NCBI GenBank assembly: GCA_963697355.1
Contig: CAVONV010000032.1
Location: forward strand, 473,672-537,671
Length of the DNA stretch: 64,000 nt
Source: CAVONV01 sp963697355
GTDB taxonomy: Bacteria > Acidobacteriota > Vicinamibacteria > Marinacidobacterales > DATDRI01
Reading direction: 5' to 3'
Part shown: positions 36,376 through 46,183 of the stretch, one piece after another
Numbering within the stretch: the first letter of the stretch is position 1
Layout: the number at the start of each line of letters is the position of its first letter
Program-made: the position numbers and the translations under genes
The notes under the pieces: model-generated
What the model saw: only the letters and a program-made list of their open reading frames with translations
Told to the model about the DNA's origin: nothing
Database searches by the model: none

Positions 36376-38237
36376 GTGCGGGCAGCGGAACTCACTCATT
36401 GCAACATAACCATTCGGCGAACGTCCTGGACACGATACCGTGTGACGGCCGTCGTCGTCGTTCTGCTATGTCTGATCCACCTTGCCGGCTGTCAACGGCG
36501 GGGCCCGCGCCATGTGATTGTCATCATGCTGGACGCAGCCCGTCCCGATCGGTTCTCGTGCTACGGGTACCCGCGTTTAACAACGCCGGAGATCGACAGA
36601 CTCGCGGCGGAGGGAGTAGTCTTCCACCGCCACTACGCTCAGGCAACGGCTACTCGGTGGTCGATCCCTTCGATGCTCTATTCTCGGTATTTCTGCGCGC
36701 CCATATTTCCCAACAGCCGCCACGTACCCTTCTCTTCGCCCACCGCTCTTTTCCGGCGGCCTGACGATGCCCGTATCTCGTTGCCGAAGGCGTTTGAAAG
36801 GGCGGGCTTCAAAACCGCAGCCATCTCGACTCATCTTTGGATCGGCGAGGACACGCCGTTCGCCGCCGAGTTCACGGAAGCCAATGAATTGGTGCCCGGA
36901 CCTGATGAGGAGCAAGTATGCCCACGCCCGTGCCGATCGCGCCGTGGATCACGCGATCCGGTGGGTCACCGAGAATCACGAAAAACAATTCTTCCTCTAC
37001 ATTCATCTTATGGACACCCACTTCCCCCATTTCTTCGAAGACGACGCGCAACAGTTTTTTGGAACCGATCCTTACCCTGCCCTCAAATTTGAGGAGGCGG
37101 GCTGGTTAAGGACTTCACCGTGCCTCTCACTAGCGACGATAGGCGCTACCTCGATGCCCTGTACGACGGCAGTCTCCGGTACACGGACCGCGAGCTAGGG
37201 CGTTTGTTCAATTCCCTGCGCGAGCGTGGCATACTGGACGAAACGATCATTGCCATTACGTCGGACCATGGGGAGAACCTACTCGAAGGTCCGGGCGACC
37301 CGACGTCGGCCTCACCACACTGAGCCACGGAGGTCCTTGGTTCGAACGCGTAGCTCGGATTCCCCTCATCGTCTTTTGCCCGACATCTCTCGAAACGGGC
37401 GACTTCACCTCTTTTAGCGAAGGGGTTGATCTTGCACCGACACTCGTCGCGTTGGCCGGTATTCCCCTACCTCAGGACAAGGCCTTTGACGGCGTGAATC
37501 TCGTCCAAGTCATGGAGGGAAACGAGCCGCCGAAAGAACTGGTTCTGTCACCGCGAGCTATACGTACCGAGACGTACAAGTGCATTTTTGAGAACGGAAG
37601 CTACGAACTGCTTAGAGCCACTGCTCCGGATGTTCAGAAACTGAAAGGTCAGTTCTTTGATCTGGCCGCCGATCCCGATGAACGCGTAGACCTCTTCGAT
37701 TCGCGACCGGACCTCGTCCGAGACATCCTCGGCTTGTACCGACGGCACCTGATGCCCCATTTCCAAATCTTCGTGAATGCCCGAACAAACCAGCAGCCCG
37801 AGTACGCTTTTGCCATCGGGTCGGAACACATACTCACGGACAAACCCGTTCCACTCGCTGGGGGCGGAGAAACTTCTCTCGAATGGAGTCGATTCAACGT
37901 GGCCGACCAAACTGTTCTGGCAGCTCGAAACTCGGACCAGCCTTTGTCGATTGAATTCCCGCTACCGAATGGCCCATACCACATGTCGCTGAAGATCCGT
38001 GGAAAGGCCTCGATCCAAGTGGAGGGAGTAGAACGCGAGCTGATCGAACGAGAGGACATGGTCGAGTTCGGCGATATCGAGGTGTCTGATGAGACGTTTC
38101 GGGCGACGCTCTTACCATTCCGGGATGCCTCTTTCGAGCTTCACTATCTCGGATTCGTGCCGCCGGCTGCCGCTCAACGGGGCATCGAAGATGAGGAAAC
38201 ACTGCGGCGGCTCAAGGCGCTGGGCTACGTCCAGTAG
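36376..38237 (+). pseudogene. Sulfatase-like (alkaline phosphatase superfamily) lipoprotein, three frameshifts
   Basis: I place the start at GTG 36376 because AAAAGGAG lies 6 bases upstream; the product then has a lipoprotein signal with lipobox 'LAGC' (C39). The metal-site start is 'IVIMLDAARPDRFSCYGY', and the nucleophile loop reads 'ATATRWSIPSML', a Ser where sulfatases carry Cys/Ser for formylglycine but without the following Arg. Homology changes frame near 36915, 37112 and 37300, giving 'YAHARADRAVDHAIRWV', 'PLTSDDRRYLDALYDG', 'ITSDHGENL' and 'LSHGGPWFERVARIPLIV'. The end 'LRRLKALGYV' is typical of this lipoprotein subfamily. Likely role: trimming or substituting surface glycan in the periplasm or outer membrane. 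Broken as read. Confidence 0.7.
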
Positions 38238-38407
38238 CCAAAACGACGGTCGCCGCATCCGGCGCCATTGCAGGGTCTCGGCAATCGGGGCATCAGAACA
38301 TTCTGCAACCCCTGAACGTTTTCAACACCCCGTGAGGCTGCTATGATGTCTGGCGACGCACTTTGCTCGGCAGGACACAGCGCAAAAACCGGTTTCATAG
38401 CCAAGGG

Positions 38408-39364
38408 ATGAAGATCATGCTGGCAAAGAGAACCTTGTGGTTCGCATTCATCGGGCTACTCGTATTGGTAGGGATTTTGTCGACGTTCTTATACAGGCCT
38501 CCCCTTCTTCGTAGTGCCGGCTTTCTTACACCGGCCAGGTTATTCGATCAGCTCGGCTTTGCGTGGCACCACAACAAGGCCTTTTGGTACGAAGCTCAGA
38601 GAAAGGAATTAGACGCTCGGAGAGAGTATCTGGCCTCGGCCTGGTACCGACCGGCTTACCTCCCAAAGTATACGGACACGCCTTTGAACCTGGAGCGACT
38701 CACTTTGGACGACTGGACGAAGGTCGGGAACCTCTATTCAGAGGCCGACTTGCACAAGATCGCAAGACAAGCTCTCGCCCAAGCGGTCGCGCTCGGCGCA
38801 TCCGACGCTCAGACCTTCGAGAATCTGGCAAAGGCTGAGGAGAAAGCCGGTGACGCGACTCGAGCCCTGGAATTGTACCGAAGTGCCCTCAGCCTCGACG
38901 AGTCTCGATTCCGCTCCCTGTCCGGATTGGAACGCCTCGGAAATATGTCAGAGAAGGAAATCTCGAGAGCCCGTCTCGAGGAACTGGCAACAAAGCTCTT
39001 ACAGGTAGAACAAATGACTGCCGATATCGGGAGCCTCGCAATCGGCGGAGGATGGAACCTTTGGACCAACGGCGCTTTGCATGGAGAGGTGAGGCTTCTC
39101 GCCGGCCGCAACCTTATGCGAGTGTTCGCGCGAGGGCTGGTTGCTGCGGAGGAGTGGCCTCTGATGGCCATTCTCGTCGAAGATCGAGAGACGGACAGAA
39201 TTCGCGTGGCAAGCGAGCAGTGGCAAGCCTTCGATTTCTCATTGGACGTCGCCGAAACTGATATTTACCATATCAGTATCAGATTTATGAACGACTACAA
39301 TGACAAAGAAACCGGAGAAGACAGGAATCTCTACATACAGAAAGTCGTCTTCGAAAGATCTTAA
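38408..39364 (+). CDS. Membrane-anchored TPR protein with C-terminal Ca-dependent xylan-binding-module-like domain
   Basis: ATG 38408 follows AAGGG. The 318-residue protein has an N-terminal span (~7-25), then 'RRE..ASAWYRPAYLPKYTD', TPR-like helices ('ALAQAVALGASDAQTFENLAKAEEKAGDATRALELYRSAL', ~120-165), and a beta-sandwich C-terminal domain. This ends 'WPLMAILVEDRETDRI...FDFSLDVA...ISIRFMNDYNDKETGEDRNLYIQKVVF'. The 'NDY.D...GEDRNLY' pattern matches CBM36/CBM60-type calcium-dependent xylan-binding modules. It may hold surface polysaccharide in the periplasm. The orphan domain at 39410 continues in the same frame after the TAA. Confidence 0.65.
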   Translation: MKIMLAKRTLWFAFIGLLVLVGILSTFLYRPPLLRSAGFLTPARLFDQLGFAWHHNKAFWYEAQRKELDARREYLASAWYRPAYLPKYTDTPLNLERLTLDDWTKVGNLYSEADLHKIARQALAQAVALGASDAQTFENLAKAEEKAGDATRALELYRSALSLDESRFRSLSGLERLGNMSEKEISRARLEELATKLLQVEQMTADIGSLAIGGGWNLWTNGALHGEVRLLAGRNLMRVFARGLVAAEEWPLMAILVEDRETDRIRVASEQWQAFDFSLDVAETDIYHISIRFMNDYNDKETGEDRNLYIQKVVFERS

Positions 39365-39409
39365 GAGCTCCTCGGTTCTCAGGCTCACACAATCATACCC
39401 ATCGACACG

Positions 39410-39688
39410 GTGCTGTCGTCGACGAATTGTAGCTCGCCTTTTGACTTGAATCTTTCCGACGTCACGGTGAACTACACATTGACCTGTGAGGCGGGGGGGA
39501 CGATTCGCGCGGGCACATCTTTCGTGATCGTGGCTCCCGGGAACGTGACCTTCCGGGCCGGGGAGGGCGTCGAGCTCCAGGGCGGTCTCAGTGTGGGAAC
39601 GGGGGGACAGTTCACTGTCGAGATCGACACTTCACTGTCGCAGTCAAGCGTGACGGACCCGCTGCAGCGAACGCGTAACCGAGGCTAA
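39410..39688 (+). CDS. Orphan 'coathanger'-like C-terminal domain (probable gene fragment)
   Basis: From GTG 39410, 92 residues match the last domain of the beta-helix protein at 31784 ('NYTLTCEAGGTIRAG', 'VIVAPGNVTFRAG', 'GGQFTVEIDTSL' against 'NTTLEYEACRTITVG', 'LIINAPGDVILRAG', 'AAKLRVEIDPSL'). There is no signal peptide or good ribosome site. The frame is the same as that of the TPR gene and is open directly after its TAA at 39362-39364, so it may be a tail split off by a stop codon or the remnant of a lost beta-helix gene. It overlaps the convergent GT4 gene end by 4 bases. Confidence 0.45.
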   Translation: MLSSTNCSSPFDLNLSDVTVNYTLTCEAGGTIRAGTSFVIVAPGNVTFRAGEGVELQGGLSVGTGGQFTVEIDTSLSQSSVTDPLQRTRNRG

Positions 39689-40995
39689 TCCGAATGCCAT
39701 CTGCTTGTCTTCTCGAGGATATCAACAATCAGCTTATCGATACTCGTTCTGTCCACTGAAGCCAGAAACTGATCGGTTGGCTGAGGCGTCAATTTGCCTT
39801 CCGCATGCGCACGCCAGATCGCCTCGAGAGCGATAGAGACCGAGACTGGGTCACCCGTGTCTGCCACGAAACCGAGGCGCTGCTCGCGTACGATTCGAGC
39901 CACCTTGCCGGATGGGTGAACGAGGGCCAAGATGGGCCGTCCCGTAGCTAAGTAGTCCCAGAACTTGGACGGTATCCTCTCCACATTGTCTGGTTCGGGA
40001 CCCAATATGAGGAGTAACACATGGCTCTTTTCCCAAAGCCGCATACATTGGCTGCGGGTCAGATATCCCATATACTCCACAGAGTCACCTAAACCAAGGT
40101 CCGAAACGAGCTGTTGGTAGCCCTCGCCCCAGTCACCTGCAAAAACAGCTCGTATGTCTCGCTTTTCTTTGGATAGAAAGCCCTTCAGACCCTTAAAAAA
40201 AGGAATCGGCGTGATGGTCTCACCGTAGAAGGTTCCCGTATAGGAGAACCGCAGCTCTTTGTTATCGCCCACCTCGATGTTCTCATCGAAATTGAAGTTC
40301 TCAAAATCCTCCGGATTGTAGCCAGCGTAGGGAACGACGGTGAATTTGCTCCTAGGCAGCCCAGGATATCGATCGTATATGGGCTCCGGCACGAAATCCT
40401 GGAATTGAAATATGTGATCCGCACTGTGAATGATGCGGGACTCGAGAACCCTGTTCAAGACCTCCGGGCCTCTCATACTGTAGGCATAGCCAACCAAAGG
40501 ATCGCGGAACTCGGCAACCCAAGGGATACCGGTCCACTTGCTTATCACCAGCCCTATCAAATGCGCAGCGACCGGATTACTCATGGTAAGTATGACGTCG
40601 CTCTCCCGTGCCAGGCGCACTCCCCTTGTGATCGCGTAGGGGAACCATCTTACATATCCTTTGTGTAGATGCACGATATCTGGAAGGCGACCGAGACGAC
40701 CTGCCTCCACCTCGAGCTTGCGATCCTTATCGTGCCTCAGTGAGCTCCATCGGCTCTTGAAAAAGTATGGTGTTCGGTGAACCGTTATTCCCGGCTCGTC
40801 TGGAATCGAGGCGGGATCTTGACGCTCGTTTGCTCCGATTTCAGGAGAAAGAACGTTGACCTGCCAACCGGATCGGGCGAACAGCTTGGCTCTGGAAACT
40901 ACTTTCTCCGAACGTCCGCCGATCTGAGGAGGAAATACGCTGGACACCAGTAGAACCGATTTCTTAACATCCTTCTCTGAAGTACTAGATTCCAT
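39685..40995 (-). CDS. GT4 family glycosyltransferase
   Basis: I use ATG 40995 (MESSTSEKD), which overlaps the end of the upstream polymerase gene by 11 bases; the longer frame to 41046 lies inside that gene. The 436-residue GT-B enzyme has 'VLLVSSVFPPQIGGRSEKVVSRAKLFARSGWQVNVLSPE', 'GIPWVAEFRDPLVGYAY' in the acceptor half, then 'LRFSYTGTFYGE', 'VEYMGYLTRSQC' and 'VERIPSKFWDYLATGRPILAL', the donor-site segment of this branch (Lys-Phe/Tyr-Tyr-Leu rather than E-x7-E). It is likely a cytoplasmic enzyme adding a residue to the lipid-linked repeat. It forms an operon with the polymerase/ligase gene. Confidence 0.85.
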   Translation of the reverse strand: MESSTSEKDVKKSVLLVSSVFPPQIGGRSEKVVSRAKLFARSGWQVNVLSPEIGANERQDPASIPDEPGITVHRTPYFFKSRWSSLRHDKDRKLEVEAGRLGRLPDIVHLHKGYVRWFPYAITRGVRLARESDVILTMSNPVAAHLIGLVISKWTGIPWVAEFRDPLVGYAYSMRGPEVLNRVLESRIIHSADHIFQFQDFVPEPIYDRYPGLPRSKFTVVPYAGYNPEDFENFNFDENIEVGDNKELRFSYTGTFYGETITPIPFFKGLKGFLSKEKRDIRAVFAGDWGEGYQQLVSDLGLGDSVEYMGYLTRSQCMRLWEKSHVLLLILGPEPDNVERIPSKFWDYLATGRPILALVHPSGKVARIVREQRLGFVADTGDPVSVSIALEAIWRAHAEGKLTPQPTDQFLASVDRTSIDKLIVDILEKTSRWHSD

Positions 40996-42358
40996 TGGGC
41001 ATCTCTTTGGGTGGATCAGCGGTTCCGCGGCCAGCAGCCACAACAATCATGGACCAGAGCAGAAAGGTCGTCGTGAGCAAAATGGCGTCCAAGTCAATCT
41101 CCATCAAGATCATGTGAACGATATTGCCCAAGAACGCCCACTTCGCATAAAGAAGGAAATCGGATCTATCCGACGTCAAGTCCGGCCGGCGGAAACGTCT
41201 GAAGACGGATAGGATCAAGAGCAGATACACCAGCAAACCTACAATGCCATGCCGGTACAGAATGGCCAAATAGTTGCTGTGGGACCCGATGGGGGGGAAA
41301 TACGGCGGCAAGCCCACCGCAGCAGGAGGGCGTTGCGTTCCCCATCCGAGCACGGGCCTCTCTCGCCAAGATTCCAGAGTAGCCAAGTAGATCGTCATTC
41401 TGGTGCCAAGGCTTTGCCCCCGTGCATTCGCGAATTGGTCGATGAACCGTGTCGACTCTTCAGTCACTTCCGGCAGGCGGTCTGACACAATGAACAAACC
41501 TTCCAACAAAACGCCCGCTACTACGACGTAAACCACCAACCTGATACGACCTGGTAAACGGCGCCTGACAACAACGGACCCGGCGAGAAGACTTAGAATC
41601 GCAGCGCGACTCATCGTGAGCACGAGGGACAATCCCATCAGGGCCGCGGCGCCTACCCAAAAAACTCGACTCAAGAAGCTACGCCTTTTTCGAGCGAAAT
41701 ATAGGGTCAAGGGGAGTGTAATAACAAGAAATCCAGCAAACGGATTGGGGTAAGAAAAGAAGGCCCTCGGCCTATCAAACTCTATTCCAAACATCCCCTT
41801 AGACTTCAGTGCTGTCCAGCTTCTTTCGATCATCGCTTGCGCAAACTCACTTTCAGCGATGCTCGACGGCAAGACGTGAGCCAGTGGAGACGTGAAATGT
41901 GGATCCCAAAGGCCAAAAACCGCCACAAAACACACCAAGCAGGACAGCAGAGATACCGTGAGCAGCGTGCGCAGGAGGGCATCGAACTCCTTGGATTCGA
42001 AGCTTACCAAGTTGACGACCAGTACAAACAGGCAAAGCCCGCCCACCCAAATCCCAAAGTTTCGGATAAAAACTAGAACCCAGGCTGTTTCCACAATGAA
42101 GAATGAAGACAGAAGCTGAATGAGGAGAAAGGCGAGCGTCCAACCGGCCGGCGACGGTAGTGAAACACCTAGTCGCTCTACTGTCTTACCGTAGAAAAGA
42201 AAAAAACTGAGAACAGCAAAAGCCAACAACCAAATGAACTGCTCCACTCCGAGAAACCACCAGAATGGCAGCAAAATCAGGGTGAGGTTGATTAGACTGG
42301 GGATTCTAAACCCAAAGGTCGGATTCACTGTCTCAAGTTTCGCTATCCCTATGGTCAT
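40985..42358 (-). CDS. O-antigen ligase/polymerase family membrane protein (Wzy/WaaL-type)
   Basis: 457 residues, about 11-12 membrane spans. The large periplasmic loop and following helix carry the Wzy_C features: 'TRMTIYLATLESWRERPVLGWGTQ' near 320-340, then 'PPIGSHSNYLAILYRHGIVGLLVYLLLI', with the conserved His after the loop. 'VLTMSRAAILSLLAG' before the loop is the other family mark. Polymerase and ligase cannot be told apart by sequence alone. It is translationally coupled to the GT4 at 39685. The second candidate polymerase is at 52858. Confidence 0.87.
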   Translation of the reverse strand: MTIGIAKLETVNPTFGFRIPSLINLTLILLPFWWFLGVEQFIWLLAFAVLSFFLFYGKTVERLGVSLPSPAGWTLAFLLIQLLSSFFIVETAWVLVFIRNFGIWVGGLCLFVLVVNLVSFESKEFDALLRTLLTVSLLSCLVCFVAVFGLWDPHFTSPLAHVLPSSIAESEFAQAMIERSWTALKSKGMFGIEFDRPRAFFSYPNPFAGFLVITLPLTLYFARKRRSFLSRVFWVGAAALMGLSLVLTMSRAAILSLLAGSVVVRRRLPGRIRLVVYVVVAGVLLEGLFIVSDRLPEVTEESTRFIDQFANARGQSLGTRMTIYLATLESWRERPVLGWGTQRPPAAVGLPPYFPPIGSHSNYLAILYRHGIVGLLVYLLLILSVFRRFRRPDLTSDRSDFLLYAKWAFLGNIVHMILMEIDLDAILLTTTFLLWSMIVVAAGRGTADPPKEMPNGI

Positions 42359-42725
42359 ACGTCCGAAGGAAACGACCGATCGAAGTTACGCGAGGGCCTA
42401 ATGACGTCTTGAAAACGGGGTCCCTGACCTCGTCGAGGTGCTCGGATTGCCTTTCGAGCTCGACTTCCCCGACAACTATCGATCTGGCTCAACGAATCAC
42501 GGATTGTATCCGCCCAGTGAATTGTGGCGCAACAGCCTTGATCGGCCCGTCGCCGCTGGTCTTCGCGGTTCTTTCGACGCAACGATGAAGCTCTTGTCAG
42601 GATCTTTCGCAGCCAGAGATTCAGCCCTCCAGAGCATTCATGGATCTTGGCGATGAAGTAAAATAGCTCAATAATGAAATCAGTCGTTCTCGCGCTCGAC
42701 CGGATCTCGCGGAGTCGAACCTGAA
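42359..42725. other. Divergent intergenic region, possible coding remnant
   Basis: 367 bases between the divergent polymerase and GT4 genes. An open stretch 42438-42656 could encode 72 residues ('LGLPFELDFPDNYRSGS', 'LYPPSELWRNSLDRPV'). It has no ribosome binding site and matches nothing I recognise, so it may be a remnant. The last 60 bases are AT-richer (AAAATAGCTCAATAATGAAA at 42660-42679) and could hold the GT4 promoter. Confidence 0.3.
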
Positions 42726-44062
42726 ATGAGCCCACATCACATCGTCCTCATCACGAGCGACGTGATTGGAACACGGATGGCGGGCCCCGGTATCCGATTC
42801 TGGGAGTTCGCCCGTGCCCTCTCCGGGGAGTTTAGAGTCACATTGGCCATCCCGCCATTTCTCAACCCAGAGAGAAGAACCCCTCGGAGCCAGACTTTCC
42901 CGTCCGGATAAGGGTCTGCCAACGAACATCCGATCTGCAAGCTGTCGTCGGCGAGGCGGACGTCGTTGTGACGCTTGGCGCCGTCGTTCTCGCTCACCCG
43001 TTCCTTGCCACGTTGTCCAAGCCTCTCGTGGTCGACTCCTATGATCCTTTCCTGCTGGCCGGTCTTCACCAACATCGTGAAGCTGAGCATCAAATGCGAC
43101 TGGCGTCGCACGAGAGGTATCGAAGGGCGCATCTCACGGCGCTGCACTCGGCCGATCTCATCCTATGTGCCAGCGATAAGCAGCGTGACTACTGGCTCGG
43201 CATGCTCTCTGCGATAGGCCGGATCAATCCGTTTACTCATGACGAGGACCCGACCCTCGGACGTCTCGTCCGGATCGTCCCCTTCGGGCTTCCTCGCGAG
43301 CCCCCCAAACAGACCGAACGAGTATTGAAAGGCGTCGTCCCCGGCATCGGGCCCGATGACAAAGTGGTGCTCTGGAGTGGTGGGATCTGGGATTGGCTCG
43401 ATGCGCCAACGGCCGTCAAGGCCATGGCCCGGATTGGCGAACGCCGAAGCGACGTCAAGCTTTTTTTCATGGGCATGGAAAGGCCCAACGCCACCATGGT
43501 TCGAATGGCAGCCATTGAACAAACCGTCGCGCTCAGCCATGATCTGGGTCTCACGGACCATCTCGTGTTTTTCAATGACTGGGTAGACTATGAGTTGCGG
43601 CAAAACTACTTGCTGGAATCTGATTTGGGCATCATCCTGCACCGTGATCTATTGGAGACGCGTTTCGCGTTCCGCACACGCTTTCTAGATCACGTTTGGG
43701 CTGGACTACCGACGGTGGCGACCGATGGCGACGTATTGAGTGCGCTGGTCCGTTGCTCGGAACTGGGACGAACGGTGCCACCGGAAGACGAAGAAGCGGT
43801 CGCAGAGGCGATTCTCGAGCTGCTCGAAACACCTAGTTTGAAGGGGGCGATGGCATCCCGCTTTGCCGGCGTGGCAAGTGAATACACCTGGGACGTCGTT
43901 ACCGAGCCATTGGTCGATTTTTGCCGCAACCCTCGCCTCGCACCGGACAAATCGTACCTCCGCAGCATGCCGCTCGTATGTGCGCCCAAGCCTTGGAACC
44001 TCCGAATGAGAACGGCATGGGCGCTCTTCAAGGAGAGTTGGCTCGGCATTTCTCGCCGTTAG
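42726..44062 (+). CDS. GT4-type glycosyltransferase, 'MAGPGIR' family, frameshifted as read
   Basis: Paralogue of the gene at 7407. The frame from ATG 42726 encodes 'IVLITSDVIGTRMAGPGIRF' and 'VTLAIPP'. Homology then continues in the -1 frame: 'PVRIRVCQRTSDLQAVVGEADVVV', 'KPLVVDSYDPFLLAGLHQH', 'LILCASDKQRDYWLGML', 'LKGVVPGIG', 'VVLWSGGIWDWLDAP' and 'ETRFAFRTRFLDHVWAGLPTVATDGD', ending at 44062. Adding one base between 42855 and 42895 would restore one frame. The 3' part alone from ATG 42968 (364 residues) includes the whole donor half but lacks the N-terminal Rossmann start. It overlaps the convergent GT4 at its 3' end by 4 bases. Confidence 0.7.
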
Positions 44063-45087
44063 TCTCTTCGGACGACATCGATGACGGACTCATACAGCTC
44101 CCGGTAGGCATCGACGATGGCGGGGAAATCGAAATCCTCTGACTCCGACTCTGCGAGCGTTTTCTTGGTACGTTTCGTACTCGCGCCTCAGCAGTGGGAT
44201 CACCCGAAGAACATCTGATTCGTCGACTCCGCTGACAACCAGGCCGCACTGGTGCTTGAGCACATAGTCAGACATGGGGATACGGTCACTTATCAGAACC
44301 GGCCTGCCGCAGGCGAGAGCCTCCAAAAGCGAATGGGGAAAGGCCTTTACGAGCTTCGACTTATCGGCTAAAACGACCGCAGCGTGGACGCGCTTCAGCA
44401 CCTGCTCGACATCCACGAGCTCCTCGACGATCTCGACCCGCTCGGCGAGTCCGAGCCGGTCTCGACTCGCTCTCGAATCTCGTGGGAAAGGATGCCCCTC
44501 CATAACAACACCAACCTCAAGAAGGGAAGCCTCTTCGCAACGTTGAGAAGAGCATCTACGCCTTTGGTACGAAACTGCTTTCGCGTCCATGGCGCAGAGC
44601 CTGCCATCAGAACAAACTCCTGTGAAATCGGCGGAGGCCATGGACGGAAACGCGACAAGTCGATCGCAGGCGGGAGCACTCGGGCATTGGGATAGCCTCG
44701 ATCGCAAAGACGCTGGAGGTCACCATCGCAAGGGACGATGATCGGCTCAATCTCGCGAGCATCCGAGTCGGGGGAAACGTCTTTGGCCTTCAAACCAGAG
44801 GCCACCGTAAAGACAACGGGCTTTCGAAGGAAACGGAGCAGTGGAAAGAAATAGAGCTCTGAATGAAAGATGTGATGTAGGTCCACGTCCTGTTCCATGC
44901 GCCGGAGTGCGGTCAACTGACGAAGACCGTAAAGGCTTCGGAAAAAACGGAGCGGAGACTTGGATGAGGGCAGCAGAAACACGATCTCGCCGTCGAATCG
45001 CGAACGCAGCAGATTGGCTTCCTCGACGACGGCATCGGTCCCAGCCAAAACAGGGGGAGGTGCCGTCATCATGTAGAGGACCCTCAT
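44059..45087 (-). pseudogene. GT4 family glycosyltransferase with two frameshifts
   Basis: ATG 45087 overlaps the upstream GT2 stop as ATGA. The first frame encodes 'MRVLYMMTAPPPVLAGTDAV', 'VDLHHIFHSELYFFPLLRFL', 'KPVVFTVASG' and 'FVLMAGSAPWTRKQFRTKGVDALLNVAKRLPFLRLVLLW'. Near 44460 one base is missing and homology goes on with 'RLGLAERVEIVEELVDVEQVL', 'KAFPHSLLEALACGRPVLISD' (family donor-site E-x7-E). Near 44145 one extra G shifts back to 'ESEDFDFPAIVDAYRELYESV' and the stop at 44059. The two shifts compensate, so only about 105 residues, the whole donor-binding domain, are misread. Confidence 0.65.
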
Positions 45088-46097
45088 GAGCGCCGTCTTC
45101 CGATTCGCCGGACCAACAAGGACCGCAAGGGTGGCTCGGACATGGTCTTCGAGAGCAACCCGTCGAGCTCTGAAACGGAGACCCGTCGAAGGCGATTCAT
45201 GTTCGTCCGTTCCCGAAGAACGTGAGGAAGGCTTCCGAGGAACGACGTGTATCCCACCAAACTGTGCCAAGGCCTTCTATAGACAATGAAGAAGTAGAGC
45301 TGCCCGTAGATGAGTCGGGGCAAGTGCTTGAGCAGCAAGGTCCAAGGTACGCTCTTGGCAAAAACCATCAGTCGGTTCCTCGTGACCAGACGTACATAGT
45401 CCTGCCGGCGAATGGCGCTACCGTGTCCCTTGTGGAGCACTTCGGCCTCTGGCTCCAGAAGATAGCGGTAACCGACGAGCCGGCCTCGCAGACCGAGGTC
45501 GACATCCTCCAGGTACGCAAAAAAGTGATTGTCGAATCCGCCCAGTGACTCCAGAAAAACTCGACGATAGAGCGTCGCGCCGCCGCTGGGCGAGAAGATT
45601 TCTCTCCGATTTCGATACGCGTCGGCCGGTTGTCCGTGCCCGATTTTCTCCGCTGCTCCCCACCAGGAGAGACGGTCCCCGGCATTGTCAACGACATCGG
45701 GATCATCCAGACTCAACATCAGAGAAGCGATGGCGGCAACCTCTTCCGAGCTGGCCTCCATGGCTTGGACGAGAGCACCCAGCCAACGGGGCCGCGCCAC
45801 AGTGTCGTTGTTGAGCAAAGCCACATACTCGCCGCGCGCGGCGCGGATACCTTCGTTCACGGCTCGCGCGAACCCTCGGTTTTCCGGGAACCGAATCAGA
45901 CGTACGTTGCGGTAGTCCTCTTCCAACAAAGCAACAGAACGGTCTGAAGAACCATTGTCCACCAGAATCACTTCGAAATTACGGAATTCCTGAACGGCCA
46001 GAGCATCGAGGCAAGCTGGAAGCCAGTGTGCTCCGTTGTAGTTGGGAATAACGACAGAGACTCTAGGTTCCGCCACGTCAAACGAGTAAGTGCTCAT
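45084..46097 (-). CDS. GT2 family glycosyltransferase (rhamnosyltransferase-like)
   Basis: 337 residues of GT-A fold: 'VSVVIPNYNGAHWLPACLDAL' start, 'VILVDNGSSDRS', 'NRGFARAVNEGIRAARGEYVALLNNDT' with NND as the metal-binding DXD equivalent, 'FSPSGGATLYRR', 'GGFDNHFFAYLEDVDLGLRGRLVGYR' and 'LHKGHGSA'. It resembles WbbL-type dTDP-rhamnosyl transferases, but the donor is not readable. A basic C-terminal stretch may bind membrane. Its stop overlaps the start of the frameshifted GT4 (ATGA), so the two are coupled. It is divergent from the sulfatase-like gene at 46340. Confidence 0.87.
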   Translation of the reverse strand: MSTYSFDVAEPRVSVVIPNYNGAHWLPACLDALAVQEFRNFEVILVDNGSSDRSVALLEEDYRNVRLIRFPENRGFARAVNEGIRAARGEYVALLNNDTVARPRWLGALVQAMEASSEEVAAIASLMLSLDDPDVVDNAGDRLSWWGAAEKIGHGQPADAYRNRREIFSPSGGATLYRRVFLESLGGFDNHFFAYLEDVDLGLRGRLVGYRYLLEPEAEVLHKGHGSAIRRQDYVRLVTRNRLMVFAKSVPWTLLLKHLPRLIYGQLYFFIVYRRPWHSLVGYTSFLGSLPHVLRERTNMNRLRRVSVSELDGLLSKTMSEPPLRSLLVRRIGRRRS

Positions 46098-46183
46098 CCA
46101 AGCTGCGAGCCTTTCAGAACGTCCATCGAGCCCCTCATTTCACACTCCGCTCCTCCATACCATCGCGGAAAGACTCGGCCGGA

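Noticed and set aside
42438..42656. A 72-residue plus-strand open frame before the GT4 at 42726
   Set aside because: No ribosome site, no recognised family and no conserved neighbour relation; kept only as a possible remnant in the intergenic entry.
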